From assembly GCA_001574975.1 (NCBI GenBank), contig KQ965749.1:4082-68081 (forward strand): a stretch of 64,000 nucleotides of DNA, given 5' to 3'. Shown here in pieces: positions 50,523-61,362 of this stretch. The DNA comes from Gonapodya prolifera JEL478 (lineage: Eukaryota > Monoblepharomycota > Monoblepharidomycetes > Monoblepharidales > Gonapodyaceae). How positions within the stretch are numbered: the stretch's first letter is position 1; every line of letters begins with the position of its first letter. The position numbers and the translations under genes were made by a program. Under the pieces are notes generated by a model. That model had not been told where the DNA came from and made no database searches. It worked only from the letters and a program-made list of their open reading frames with translations.

Positions 50523-52693
50523 ATGGATCTACCGAAAACACTGGAGCTTGTCCCAGCAGGACTCCATCTCCTTCGCAAAGAGAAACGGGAGCGGGCTTGG
50601 CTGGCGCAGGGAGAAGACGTGTGCAGGACTTGCCTGACGGAAGCAGTTCGACCGGCGTTTTGCATGGCGAAAGGTGAGAGAATGGCCGTTCCAGGACAAG
50701 ATCACCGAGACATTGACAAAATCATCCTCTCCAAAGTTCCCTTCCTGGTGAATCCATGCCTCTGGCATCCAGAATGGCGTGACGTCACCTCACCGCCTTC
50801 GGAAACAATCTGCTCGAACGCACAGATATACAAGTACTCTCGAGTGTATGGAGTCACGGAGACGCCGGGCTCTACTCTGAGAATACTCTCCCCCGTTTCC
50901 CCGCACGCCCGTGTGACCCGCTCTCTGATGACGACGGAGGAGCGGATGAAAGGGGTTGAGTTCGAAAAGCTGTTGCTCAAAAGGGGTGACGAAGGAACGC
51001 TTCAGCAGTTGACGGAGTCGGGAAAGGCGGAGACTATCATGTGAGTTCTGGTTGTTTTAGGGTCACGTTGTTCTGCAAGGTTGATCACTGAATGCATCTA
51101 CAGACTACACAACCCTTTCGAGCCCGCTGTCGAGACAAATCCAAGCATTTTCTTGGTAGATTCGACCGCTCTTGAGACAGAATCAGAGTCTCCGCCGAGC
51201 GCTTCCAGGCGCACAAGATCGCCAAAGCTTTCCTCTTCGACTTTTTTATCTTTGACACTCGTTGCGTCACCTTCCATGACTTTCAACATCCCGCCCTTCA
51301 TTCCGCCGTTTAGTCACACTAATATGAGAGCAGAAATCAGTCCGGCTTACCATTTGGTCACCATAACCGAATCCATCCTGAGGTGAATAAAAAGCGCATT
51401 TGTTTACGGAAGTCGGGAGTTGTCATCATATCTCCCGCCCTCAGACAGGACACCTTCTACGGCAAAGACATCACCGGAATAACATACGAGCCACCATCCT
51501 ACCACGACCTCCTAGGCAACGCTGACTACCGCTCATGGGGCTGTCCACACCCAGGCCAACGCGTGTACATCACACCATCATACGCGCACCTCAACGTCGC
51601 CACAATCACACCGGCGACCGTGGGCCGTCACCAGCCGCACGGCCCACTCTTTCTTTCCAAGACGGCAAAGCTCCCGATGAATGTCGTGGACGGGTATTTG
51701 GACCTGGTTCAGAGGAAGGATAGGGGTGTTGGGGGAAGGACGTCGCGGGAGTGGAGGGATGCGGGGGATGTGAATGAGATGGACAAGTGGAAGGTTAAAG
51801 GGATGGTAGAGTCGGAGGATAAGGATACGGTCGTTTTTGGGGAGCATTACTTTCGGGCGAGTGTTGATGATTTACTTGATGGGCGAAACTGCGATCCTAA
51901 AACTCGGCTCCCACCCCTCGATCCACTAGGTCCACGTCAACTTCTTCGTACCATGGAGAAGTTTTGTGGACTCGCCGCCACAGGCTGCGACTTTAGCCCC
52001 TGCTACACACTCCCCAGCGCCTGCACACAAGCAGGGTCTCCAGCCCCGCTCCAAACAATCCCCGAGAACGGACGCCTCCCCTCCGCACCAAGTAACCCCA
52101 ACAAACGCCCCACAATCCCGATAGAAGACCGACGCGTGATCTACTGGAAAAAGACCAAAACCTTGACGCTTCCGACAATGCGCGCTGCATCCGTGCCGGC
52201 GCCGGCCGAGTTCTTGGTGTTGTGGAAGGTACGTGCCGACGGTTCACGACGAACCTTGTGGGATCGACTCACAAATGAACTATGACTGTCAGTTTGAGCT
52301 TTCGCTCGATGAGGACCAGACCTACAGTTGGGTCGTCACACGAATGTGAGTGATCTCAACGGTCAACCACGCCCTCAAGCTACCGTATCATTGATCACTG
52401 TTGCCTCTACGCTTGCCAAGGCATCCAATGGTCCCCCTTCCCCCTCCATCAACCCCGCACTCTGACGCCTTCTCTGCCTGCTTCCACTGCGGTGTCCCAA
52501 CCACCCCCTCGACTCTTCTCCTGTGCACTGGATGCCGCCCCGCGTTCCCACTCGAGACTGTAGACCCCGTGGGGTGTCCTGGGTACTGCAGTATGACGTG
52601 TCAGCGGTTTGATTGGAAAAGGGTCACAAGTGGGCGTGTAAGATGTTGCATAAGGCGGCGGTCGTGGGCTTGGATGACGCAGAGGCAGTGTGA
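50523..52693 (+). CDS. MYND zinc-finger protein, otherwise unknown
   Basis: Recognised only by its C-terminal MYND finger, a zinc-binding protein-interaction module. The start is MDLPKTLELVPAGLHLLRKE at 50523. The N-terminal 400 residues match no family I know. They include GEDVCRTCLTEAVRPAF with two Cys, a Ser-rich stretch, and an exon of about 900 nt (51383-52230) with ITGITYEPPSYHDLLGNADY. The finger reads CFHCGVPTTPSTLLLCTGCR, YCSMTCQRFDWK (about 52480-52620) and HKWACKMLHKAAV, ending at TGA 52691-52693. Between FDWK and HKWACK the frame slips by one base at a run of A (about 52616-52620: AAAA where AAAAA would keep frame), best explained as a sequencing error in a homopolymer. About five introns. 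Confidence 0.7.
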
Positions 52694-53143
52694 GAGTCGA
52701 CGTGGTTGAGCTTGCTCTCGCTTCAGAGGTGGAGCGTGGGCGCCAGGAAGATCAAACAAAAGCAACAACCAATCAGTCACATCCAAATAGTATCACAATT
52801 ATCCCAAAGAGAGAAGAGCAAGAATAAAATACAGCTGAATACTCAAAGAAAAAGAGCGTCTCCTCCATTACTAATGCCACTACCTCTGATCCCCAAGACT
52901 GTGTAATTGGTTGAAATTCGGTTAAACTTCAGGATCTTCATCTGAGCTTGTTCCTCGTTCGTTTCGGCAACTGGATTCAGTGGCCATCCCGCTCTGCTGC
53001 TCTTCTCAATCAAGCCCTCCCTCTCGACGCTTCGTGGGCATTTGCGGGGTGCCCATGACTCCAGCTCGTCGCTGCATGCCAAAGGGGGACAAAAGTTCCA
53101 ACTCCATCGCCGCAGGACGCATCTCTAGCTGCCAAAAGAGCTG
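52694..53143. other. Spacer without a recognised gene
   Basis: About 450 bp between two plus-strand genes. It must contain the promoter of the FCP1-like gene and possibly a first exon of it, since a TAG (53220-53222) may be an intron acceptor rather than a stop. Nothing else was recognised. Confidence 0.4.
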
Positions 53144-54715
53144 ATGACCACCAAGGAACTCGGTCCTACCAAGCGCTGGGTCGCTGGGAGCTCTGAGCGC
53201 GATCCTTTGGCCGGTGACACATAGGAAGGCGATGATTGCACCGACATTCTTGTCGTACTGGACCTCAACGGAACGCTTCTGGACCGCATCACCAAGGCGC
53301 GCCTCGCTCGAGACCGAAAGACTGGCGCGACGCTGTTGAACGTCTCCACTTCGCCGCCCAACTGAACAAGAATCCGGTCTACCTGCGCCCTTACCTGTTT
53401 TACTTTCTGGAGTTTGTGTTCTCCACGTTTCATGTCACTATGTGGACGTCTGCGACAATCAAGAACGCGCTCGTTTTGGTCCAAGGTGCAATGCCCCAAC
53501 ATCTCTACGAGAAGCTCGAGTTCGTGTGGGAAAGGTCCAAGTGCGACTTTGGATGGCCTGCAGATTACAGTGATTCAAAGAAGAATCTGGAAGAGATATG
53601 GAGGGCATACCCGAAATGGAATGAGGTGAGTGAAATTTATCAGGATCGCGAGGCCTGGACGCGACAACGCTGACGGAGAGTCCGGCGGAGGCGAGTGGTC
53701 CGCGAAGCGGAATACATTCATCGCCAGAGGAGAATTCCCGTGAAGCGGTACACTCATCACCGGAGCGAACCCGAGGCCTAGGCGTGATAGCGCTGACCGA
53801 GGAGTCCGCTGGAGGCGAATGATACAGCGCAGAGTAATATTCCATTTCTGAAGTTTGTACGCTCCACTCCTCCTTCTCGCTCCAGCGTAACACCATCATC
53901 CTCGACGACACCTCCAGCAAGCACGTGTCTAGCCCCAGCAACGCCGTGCTCATTCCCACCTACATCATACTCGCACAGGAAGGCACTTCCCCCGTGTTGC
54001 AGCATATCTCCACAATCTACACATGTGGTACCGTGTCATCGCTCGCAATGATGACCGTGCCGACGTGAGGACTTGGATGCGTGGGAACAGCCTGATCGAG
54101 GTCCTGGCGGGTTCTGCCCCTGCCCACTCTGCTGCCTTTTTCTCTCTTTCGTCGTCAGGAACTCTTCCCTACAACCGCTTTATAGACCACGAGATCATCA
54201 CGGACAGTCGTGGCGCTGTCACGCATATGACGCTGATACCCGGATGTCGCCAGGTAGATGTGGACTCGGCTGCCAAAAGGGAAGATGGCGAGGACGAGAC
54301 ATGGAAGCGAGGCTGGGAGACGGGCAAAAAGGAGGGATATCGGGAGGGTGGCCGGGGTGGGCGAGTCTGAGAAATGAAGCGAGGTGTGGTGTCAATACCG
54401 CAGGTGGACGGGATGACGAGAGTTGCAAGTTTGAGCGAAATTTGGAGCCCCCGAGACAGGATGAAACACAAAAATCTTGATGCGGCAAGCGTGGAGCGTG
54501 TTCGGATGGTTTTGGTCCTGGGGAAGGACAAGGACGGGACCTATTTTGAGAATGCGTCTGAGCTCGATGCCGCCACGACAGAAGAGGAGCTCAGCGATGA
54601 CGATACAACGAGGGCGAAGAGGAGGAAGACGGATGTGTTTACGGGGAGTTTGAAAGCATGGGAAGGGGCTGGGCGAGCTGGGACTGTTCTTTTGGTGACG
54701 ACGTGGTGTGTTTGA
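53144..54715 (+). CDS. FCP1/NIF-type (HAD) phosphatase-like protein
   Basis: A haloacid-dehalogenase-fold protein of the FCP1/small CTD phosphatase group. The motif I region is ILVVLDLNGTLLDRITKARL (about 53247-53306), where the usual DxDGT appears as DLNGT, so the second catalytic Asp is Asn. Then YLRPYLFYFLEFVFSTFHVT and MWTSATIKNALVLVQGAMPQ (motif II, about 53380-53495), EFVWERSKCDF and, after a 250-nt intron (about 53625-53886), NTIILDDTSSKHVSSPSNAV (motif III/IV DD, about 53890). The Asp-to-Asn change would be expected to weaken or abolish phosphatase activity. The start ATG 53144 is tentative, as an in-frame TAG at 53220 suggests an upstream exon. A frame change near 53350 needs either a small intron or a base error. 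Downstream exons (to about 54715) with GKDKDGTYFENASELDAATT are low-complexity and could belong to this gene or a neighbour. Confidence 0.65.
53650..53700 (+). repeat. Intronic repeat unit 1 in FCP1-like gene
   Basis: Reads GAGGCCTGGACGCGACAACG, then CTGACGGAGA, then GTCCGGCGGAGGCGAGTGG. Same block order as the other units, in the sense strand of the gene. It begins 25 bases after the donor site. Confidence 0.78.
53773..53823 (+). repeat. Intronic repeat unit 2 in FCP1-like gene
   Basis: Reads GAGGCCTAGGCGTGATAGCG, then CTGACCGAGGA, then GTCCGCTGGAGGCGAATGAT. This is the second unit in the same 250-nt intron, also in sense orientation. Confidence 0.82.
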
Positions 54716-55059
54716 AGGTGGACGCAAGTTTCTGTTGGGCTACTACTTCGTTGGGATTCTTTACAGGTTTTGCATCATGATACTTGCATTTGCTTTGCTT
54801 GAGGGGTTTTGCATCACGTTTTCTTTTTCTTGTTTCCATGGATGGATGTGGCATGATCACGTAGTACCAATTTTGAGATTATTTTCATTTGTTTGTCACT
54901 GAGAGAAAGAATCGCATAGAAAACGACTTCCCGTCGCTTCCCTGCTCCACAAGGAAAATATGGATTATCACTCGAGAAGGTGAATCTAATTGTCTCCGGA
55001 GTTCGGGAAGGTGAGCTTGGCCTTGGAATGTTAGACAACACACATTGGTCAAGGCAACC
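54716..55059. other. Spacer without a recognised gene
   Basis: About 340 bp between plus-strand genes. No frame or repeat supported. Confidence 0.4.
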
Positions 55060-55521
55060 ATGTGCAAACGTTACAATCTGGAGCTACCCCTCGCAGCGTC
55101 GATGTGCCCTTCTGGTCCGGGCAATTTTGAGCAATTGTTGATGAATTGCTTGCCCGAAAACCATAGAGTGTTCAAACCCTTGGATATCGAGTCTGTCTAT
55201 GCAGCCATTGGCTGTACCAACCTCACCCCAACAAAGAAGTGCTCACGGTGCGAGATGGTCTATTACTGTGACGTCGTTTGCCAAAAGACGCACTGGAAGG
55301 TTCACAAGGCAATCTGTAGAAGGGACTTCTGGAATGTGGAGGAGGTGCATGAAGCTGAAGATGTGGAACAGACTGTACAATGGTCAATGGGGGCGCCGTT
55401 TGTTGGATGGGTACCATGCTCCACTTGTTTGATCGCACAGTATTGTTGCACTTTGTATTCTCTGGAACAAGGCAAAGTTCCCGTCCTTCCAATTTCAGAT
55501 ATCTTTTTGTGCGTTAATTGA
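55060..55521 (+). CDS. Small MYND-finger protein
   Basis: A single open frame of 153 codons starting MCKRYNLELPLAASMCPSGP. The finger reads AAIGCTNLTPTKKCSRCEMV then YYCDVVCQKTHWKVHKAIC (about 55200-55317). It has six of the seven Cys and the His of the MYND pattern, but the first Cys of the opening CxxC pair is replaced (AAIGC), so zinc binding at the first site may be weak unless an upstream exon supplies it. The N-terminal half is unfamiliar. The C-terminus after the finger (PFVGWVPCSTCLIAQYCCTL) is Cys-rich. It could be a 3' part of a longer MYND gene, since an intron upstream is possible. Confidence 0.6.
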   Translation: MCKRYNLELPLAASMCPSGPGNFEQLLMNCLPENHRVFKPLDIESVYAAIGCTNLTPTKKCSRCEMVYYCDVVCQKTHWKVHKAICRRDFWNVEEVHEAEDVEQTVQWSMGAPFVGWVPCSTCLIAQYCCTLYSLEQGKVPVLPISDIFLCVN

Positions 55522-55752
55522 ATAAAAAATTTCCCTCTAAAATGTTCCCCAGAATCAAACTAAGAGAGCATATATTCAAAGCAACAACGCAATATCAGGC
55601 ACATCCAAATCAGTATCGTAACTATCACAAAGAGAAAAGGCAATCATTATGCAACTGCAAATCCAAGAAAAGACTCCCTCGTCCAGCTCAACCAATGCAT
55701 AATGCCGCACTGCCTCACTGCCACACTCGCCCATTTTATCTCAGCACTATCT

Positions 55753-58700
55753 TCACGACGCCGCAATCAACTTTTCGCCCCGGTTTTTCACCCCTTGCAC
55801 CGCCGCCCTCAATTTGGAAGGGTAGTCCACCGTGAGTACCTTCTCCATCAACCGCTTCGAATACTGCCCGGCGATCCCCCACCCGTGGGACGCAACACTA
55901 TCCAGAATCTCAAACACCAGCTGCAAGTCGTCCATCGCCACTGAGAGGCCCTCGCACTCGGAGATTTTCTCGATCGAGTAGGCGAGCGAGGGCATCCACA
56001 GGGGGAACTTGAGATCCCGAAGGCGCGCGCGCGCGTTAGGGTCTCGCGCTGCCACGGGAGGTGTGGGAAGCACGCCGCTCCCAAAGCGCGGATCCGAGAC
56101 GAGATAGCGTATTTCGCGGAGGACGTTTTTGCATTCCGCAAGGCATTTCTCGGGTGCCAGTTTAAGGAACATGAGGCTTGAGTGCGGCGGGGTGAAAGTT
56201 GCGGACGCGAAGGGTCGTGGATGCCGGGTTTCCATCAGTCGCTATTCCAACAGCTGAATCGCTTATGCTCCAACTCACCACCTCAAATTATAATACGAGA
56301 CGAGCGTCGCCATTCCTAATCGCAAGGTATCCCACGACCCTTCCTGCTCTTGCTCCTCTTTGTCTCCCGTGAGAGCTGCAAGAGCGGGAGAAATGGTGTT
56401 CGTGGGGGAAGACGCCGAGGGTGGGCCGAGAGATTGAATGTCGGGAGGTAGACCGTACCAGGTACAGAACTCTCGCTCGAGGGTTTCGCCTATTGTTGCG
56501 TGGTGGTGGCGTGTTCAGTCCAACCATCAAAAAGCTGTCCGACCCGGTTTACCAACCGTCTTCGACTCCATCCTCCAACAAGTAATACAACGTCCTGCTC
56601 ATAAACCAACAGAACACAACCATGGCGGAAAAGGGGGGTGTTGCAGTGATGGGGCGGATGGATTTGAATGGGTTTCCCGAGGGAGCAGGTGTGGGAGGAG
56701 CGGAGGCGTGTGGTTTGAAGAAGTACTTGTCACAGCAGCTGATTAAAGGGAGAAGAGCAGGGCAGGGAGGATGAGACGGTGAAAACCCAAACCTCTAACC
56801 CTGACCTCAGACGTCAACTCACGGCAACGGGATCTCAATCTCGCTGGCCCTCAGATATGGTATCCTCGCCTCGATGATGGCCGTGTACGAGTCCAGGATG
56901 TACAGCGCCCAGAACGTCCTGCGTTTTTCCTCCGCCTCCCGCCATTCGCCTGGTTTCTGCACTTGGGGGCCCTGCCCCTGCGCCCCCCCAACCGCCATAT
57001 AACTCTTTGCCCGGCCCAACCCCATCCGCCTCGCCATCGCCACGGCCAAACTCAACCACATCTCATCCAGTCCTTTGCCCATATGCCCGTTTGTGACGAT
57101 GTCAAAGATCAGGATCAGGATCGCCTGAAGTGTGGCTAGGTTTGATGTGATCGTGCGAGAGACTGAGGGCGTCGAGAAGGGGTCCGAGTCGAGGAGCGAC
57201 GAAGGCCCCGACGAGAACGCGATGGAGCGTAGGTCACGCTCGGCGAGGGAGAAGTAGGCGTCGCCCGCAGAGGAGCCCGATGTTGTGTGGCGGGATGCGA
57301 CTGGTGGTGGGATGTGTTGGGAAACGGGTGAGTGAAGGAGGACAACGCCACGCACCAGCATACACCGCATATAAAAACGCGGGTGGCTTGAACGCCAGCT
57401 CCTTCAAGAACGTCGCCGGATGGAAAATAGGCATCGCGGTGTTGAAGTAGGCCAAGAACGCTGCCACGAGCGTTCTATCAATGTACACCCCGCCTGCGCC
57501 CGTCGACAGGGCCGATCCACGGCGGGACAGTGCACCTGCACCGGCAACGTCAACCAAGTCCAACTCCAACACCCCCGCCCCAGCTCCGGACTCGGGCACG
57601 ACGGCGACAGCCTCCGAGGGCGCGACGGGGAGGGTGAAGGTCGGGTGCATATCTCCCAGGGATGTGCGCAGGCGGGCGAATGTTTCGGACCAGGCGTCCG
57701 GGAGGGAGAATGAGAGGTGCGGTCCCGTGTGAGTGGACGCAGCAGGAGGACTGGAGGAGGAAGATGAGTCGGATACGTCGTCCGGTGCGCGTTGGTCCCG
57801 CTGAAGGTGCGGGAGGGGGTTGGGGTTGGGGTGCGGTGGATGGGCGAGTGCGGGGAAGGGGATTGTGGATTGGTGGTTGTGGTATGCAGTGGATCCGGCG
57901 AGGAGGTTGGCGAGGGAGTCCTCGGCGGTTGAGGGAGAGCGCCACGGAGATCCGGCGTCTGCGAGGCGCAGGTCGGCGAGGAAGGATGGGCGGCGGTGGG
58001 AGGCGCGGGATTCGGTTGTGTACTGGGGGGTGTACTGGGAAAAGTGTGGTGGCGTACCGCCGGTGAACTGCGGAAAGTCAAACTCAGACCCGACCGACGT
58101 CGATGTCGATCGGCGATGTGCGTGCCCCCCCGCCGCCGCCTGGTATGCGTCGTAGATGAACGACGAGGACATGGACATGGAGCGAGGACGTCCGGACGGG
58201 TGCACGTCGGACTTGACGCGCTTGTCCTGTCGGTGGTAGAGCTCGTCATCGATGTCCGAAGCCGAGTCCATGTCGAGGAGTGGTGCGGAGGTGGGAAGTT
58301 TGCCGGTGGAAGAGCGGGTTTGGATTTTGCTATGTTGGAGGGGAGTGAGTGATGTGAGAGAGTGAATTTGGTACTCCGGAACACGCTCCGAGGCGATATC
58401 GCGTCTTTGAAGCAGCCCTCGGTCAGTGCTGTCGCACTTAGGCCTCTGCCTCGCAGTCAATTACCCTCTCGCACACTCGAACCCCCTACCCCATCTATAC
58501 GAGAAAGCTTCTCGGTTATATGCTCCGCGCGGTAAATCTCCTCTGGCAGACTGCTCAAACAGAGCTGTCGCATGCATCTCGCGACTAACTCCCAACCCGG
58601 TCCTCAGACGCAGATACTTCTCGCCAAGACGATCCGTGGGGAATTCGCTTCCGGCAGACTGCTCGAACACGCTTCGCGCTTAGACCTCGAGCTCAGAGTC

Positions 58701-59161
58701 TGGCTGTTGCACTCAGGCCTCGGACTCCCTGCGCTCTGTGTCTCCCGGCTTCGGTCTTGTGGTCTCAGTCGCAAAACCCCTCCGTCCCCTCCCACCAACT
58801 ATCTCCCCTCACGCCACCCCCAACACTGATGCTTACCGTGGCGGGAGGGAAGGCAGAGGAGGTCGAGAAGCTGTACAGAAAAGCAATCAACTTGAAAACG
58901 TCAAAACCCCCGCACTCGAATCCAAGACCACCTACCCTCCGGCACAGCTACTGCCCCCTCTTCTGGCCGTATCTTTCTCGGTCTTCCTCTCTTCCTCTTC
59001 ACCGGCTGCTGCTGCATCCCGTCTGCTCCAGCTCTTCCTACTCCAACGTCCACTCCCGTCATGGCTTCCGCCCCCACGTCCTGGGCAAAGTGGTCGTGCG
59101 TCAGAATCACAGGCGACAGCGGTCCAATCGGCATCGCTGCTGCGGCTGCTCCTGTCTCCAT
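55753..59161 (-). CDS. Fungal_trans-domain transcription regulator with AT-hook
   Basis: A nuclear regulator with the fungal-specific transcription-factor domain (PF04082 type). The start METGAAAAAMPIGPLSPVIL at 59161 leads to an AT-hook KRKRGRPRKIRPEE (about 58955-58996), which binds the minor groove of AT-rich DNA. No Zn2Cys6 cluster can be seen in any N-terminal frame, although that is the usual partner of this domain. After a short exon and an intron of about 510 nt (about 58346-58850) full of repeat units comes a large Ser/Pro/Thr-rich exon, then AMPIFHPATFLKELAFKPPA (about 57385-57445). The core follows with DEMWLSLAVAMARRMGLGRA (about 57007-57066) and EEKRRTFWALYILDSYTAII (about 56872-56931), EARIPYLRASEIEIPLP. 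The last exon is 56235-55753, with VSDPRFGSGVLPTPP and SIEKISECEGLSVAMDDLQL. Confidence 0.8.
58412..58445 (-). repeat. Intronic repeat unit c in fungal_trans gene
   Basis: On the minus strand reads GAGGCCTAAGTGCGACAGCA then CTGACCGAGGGCTG. AGTGC pairs with GCACT around GACA. Compared with AGCGC/GCGCT in other copies, both sides of the pair have changed together. Confidence 0.8.
58641..58689 (-). repeat. Intronic repeat unit b in fungal_trans gene
   Basis: On the minus strand reads GAGGTCTAAGCGCGAAGCG, then a diverged link, then AGTCTGCCGGAAGCGAATTC. Sense orientation, in the same intron as units a and c. Confidence 0.7.
58691..58723 (-). repeat. Intronic repeat unit a in fungal_trans gene
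   Basis: On the minus strand reads GAGGCCTGAGTGCAACAGC followed by CAGACTCTGAG. It is the most diverged of the three units of this intron and lacks the second half. Confidence 0.6.
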
Positions 59162-60313
59162 CGTCGGTGTGGCTTGCGTCGGGGCCGCGAGGGTCGCAGT
59201 GACTCCACAAAAAAACGCTGTCTCCCTCTCGCCCGGCTATTCCATTTTTGCGACACACTCCGAAACTCCGGAGTTTCGGTGACCATCCATCGGAGTACTA
59301 TGGGCATGTGCCTGAGCAACCTAGATTCCTTGCTAAATAGCATCGGCCATGCATTTCTCTCGTCGTTATTAGCGCAAGCCAAAATCTCACTCTTTTTCGT
59401 CACTTAGTCTCTCATCGAATAGATGAAGAGAATTCCGACACTCGTATTCAATACACAATCACGTTCCGCTCTCGCATAAGCGCTGACGTTTTATCTTTTT
59501 CAATACATATCATCACGTCAACCACTGACTGGAGCCGCAATTCAGCAAAGCCCCGAATCCTTCTTCTTTAGTCCCTCAAGTCTGCCGCCCGAGTTATCAA
59601 GTAACTAAGCTTACAAGGCCCAGACCTCCGGAACTCTGGTCGATTCCGAGACCCGCACTCGGAAGCCGGATGCAAGTGAACCCCGAGCCTGCCGTGATTT
59701 GTCACCCATCCTACAACACCCTGTAATTCCTCTCCAGTTGCTCCCTTCCGACACAGACAGTATTGTTATACACTACTTATAAAGAACACTGTGGTTGGTT
59801 GCGACCGCTGCGTCACAGCTCATGGAATCGTACCCCTCGCCCATAAACCAATGCATCCTCGCACCACCACATTTGACTCACTTCAGCGTCGAAAAGAAAC
59901 ATCTTTGCAGAGCCAGGTCACGTAAGTGACGCAAACGCAGCGCAAGCACTGCTGTGGAGGTACGGCCAGAACATACGTGATACCGCGGTAGTGCCGAGAT
60001 TGCTATGGGAAGCCCCGCCTTGGAACGTACATACGTATGCACGCATTAGGAAGCTATACACAGCGCGTGTCTCCCGAACAACGGACTTACACACCTTCAC
60101 TGAGACAATGTTGTACCTACACCGAAACGCCGTGAACACAATACAGTATATTAGTCATGTGTAGAATCTCCACCAGTAGTTTGCGGCCAATGTTGAAACA
60201 CCCCTCACACGCCCATCTGACCGCTGCCAAAATGAACACGCTTCGCAGATAACCAGTTAAACACGTGTACATTGACGTGGATTGTGTGGACTTGAGGGTA
60301 CACCACACTCGGT
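59162..60313. other. Gap without a recognised gene
   Basis: About 1.1 kb, AT-richer than the surroundings. A short palindrome CGAAACTCCGGAGTTTCG lies at 59261-59278. No coding frame or known RNA could be supported. Confidence 0.5.
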
Positions 60314-61048
60314 TTGACCCTGGAGAGATTCTTCGTCGAAGGTCGTCCATGCCGTATCCCGGCTTTACATTTACGCCGCTCTCAACCATCTTCGGTACGC
60401 TGGTTTGTCTACCCATTCGTCTATGGTTCTTTCGAAGGATCAACGTTGAAGGCGGAGCCCTCGAGGCCTGGGGAGTTGGACCCCCGTCATGTCAAACTTG
60501 GCAAGAGCATTGCACGAGGGTTGATGGGAGCAGTGGCAAGTGGCACGTATGATGGCCAACCTGCGATCTTCAAGCTCCTTGATGAAAGCAAGAAGCCCGG
60601 TCTTGTTGAGGAACTACAGAACGAAAGTGATGTCTACGCAAAGCTGGTTACCCTTCAAGGGCGACTCATTCTGGTTAGTACTCCGCAAACTTCACATTTC
60701 TATCAAATTATTCATCCCATGTTTTTTTAGGTCAGAAATTTATTGCGTTTGGCCGTCTCTGGGGCATGTTGTTGACCCTCCTGACCGAATATGTAGGAAC
60801 CTCCTTCGCCCGTCTCGTCCGGGACAACTTGTTGGCCAAAGACAAGGCACGAGAGCTTGCACGGGTGCTCTACGCCAGCTGCATGCTGCTGGGTGGATTC
60901 ATGGGGACGTGCAGCCGCCGAACTTCTGTGGATAATTGACGTGGCAAGGGCTAAACCCGTCGCGAACTCTCCTGGCTTGTCCACTGCTCAGGTGGTTGAG
61001 AAGACTGAGGACTGGTTCCAGGCTGATGAACAGGATTTGGGTGGCTGA
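60314..61048 (+). pseudogene. Protein-kinase-like fragment, decayed
   Basis: Pieces of a kinase-like fold. The lysine-strand region is ASGTYDGQPAIFKLLDESKK (about 60536-60595), with a helix-C-like ELQNESDVYAKLVTLQG. Further on is RQLHAAGWIHGDVQPPNF (about 60870-60930), equivalent to the HRD catalytic loop in fungal kinase-like proteins where HGDVxPxN replaces HRDLKPxN. ELLWIIDVARAKPV (about 60919-60960) sits where the DFG loop should be. The pieces fall in three frames and introns explain only some of the changes, so I judge it a broken copy. It may belong to a repeated family of fungal kinase-like genes. Confidence 0.55.
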
Positions 61049-61362
61049 TCGTTGATCGAGCGGAGCGCGCATATGTTACTTTTATATTTAATAAGGGCGT
61101 TTAAGCACGCTTGCAAATGGTTGTAATGGAGAACACGAAATCTAATACTGTCGGAACCAACCGGTGTGACAACTGAGGAGAACTTTGGAAGCTGAGAAAA
61201 TTGTTTGACCGATCACATATTTTCCTCATGATACATATTTAATTGTTCGCAACGGAAACAAGGGGTACACATTCAGAGTCGAAAGTGCTCACGTTCATTT
61301 GCCACTAACGGATATCGCCTTTCATTCAGTCACGTAGAGCAAATATCGTCCATTTGTCACCT
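61049..61362. other. AT-rich spacer
   Basis: About 310 bp between the kinase-like fragment and the 3' end of the unknown minus-strand gene. No feature recognised. Confidence 0.4.

Noticed and set aside
57404-58384. Minus-strand open frame of 326 codons rich in Ser/Thr/Pro/Arg
   Set aside because: It overlaps the large exon of the fungal_trans regulator in another frame. The frame with PIFHPATFLKELAF carries the family domain.
59261-59278. Palindrome CGAAACTCCGGAGTTTCG as an operator
   Set aside because: A single 18-bp palindrome in a gap with no clear promoter next to it. No second copy was found to support a regulatory role.
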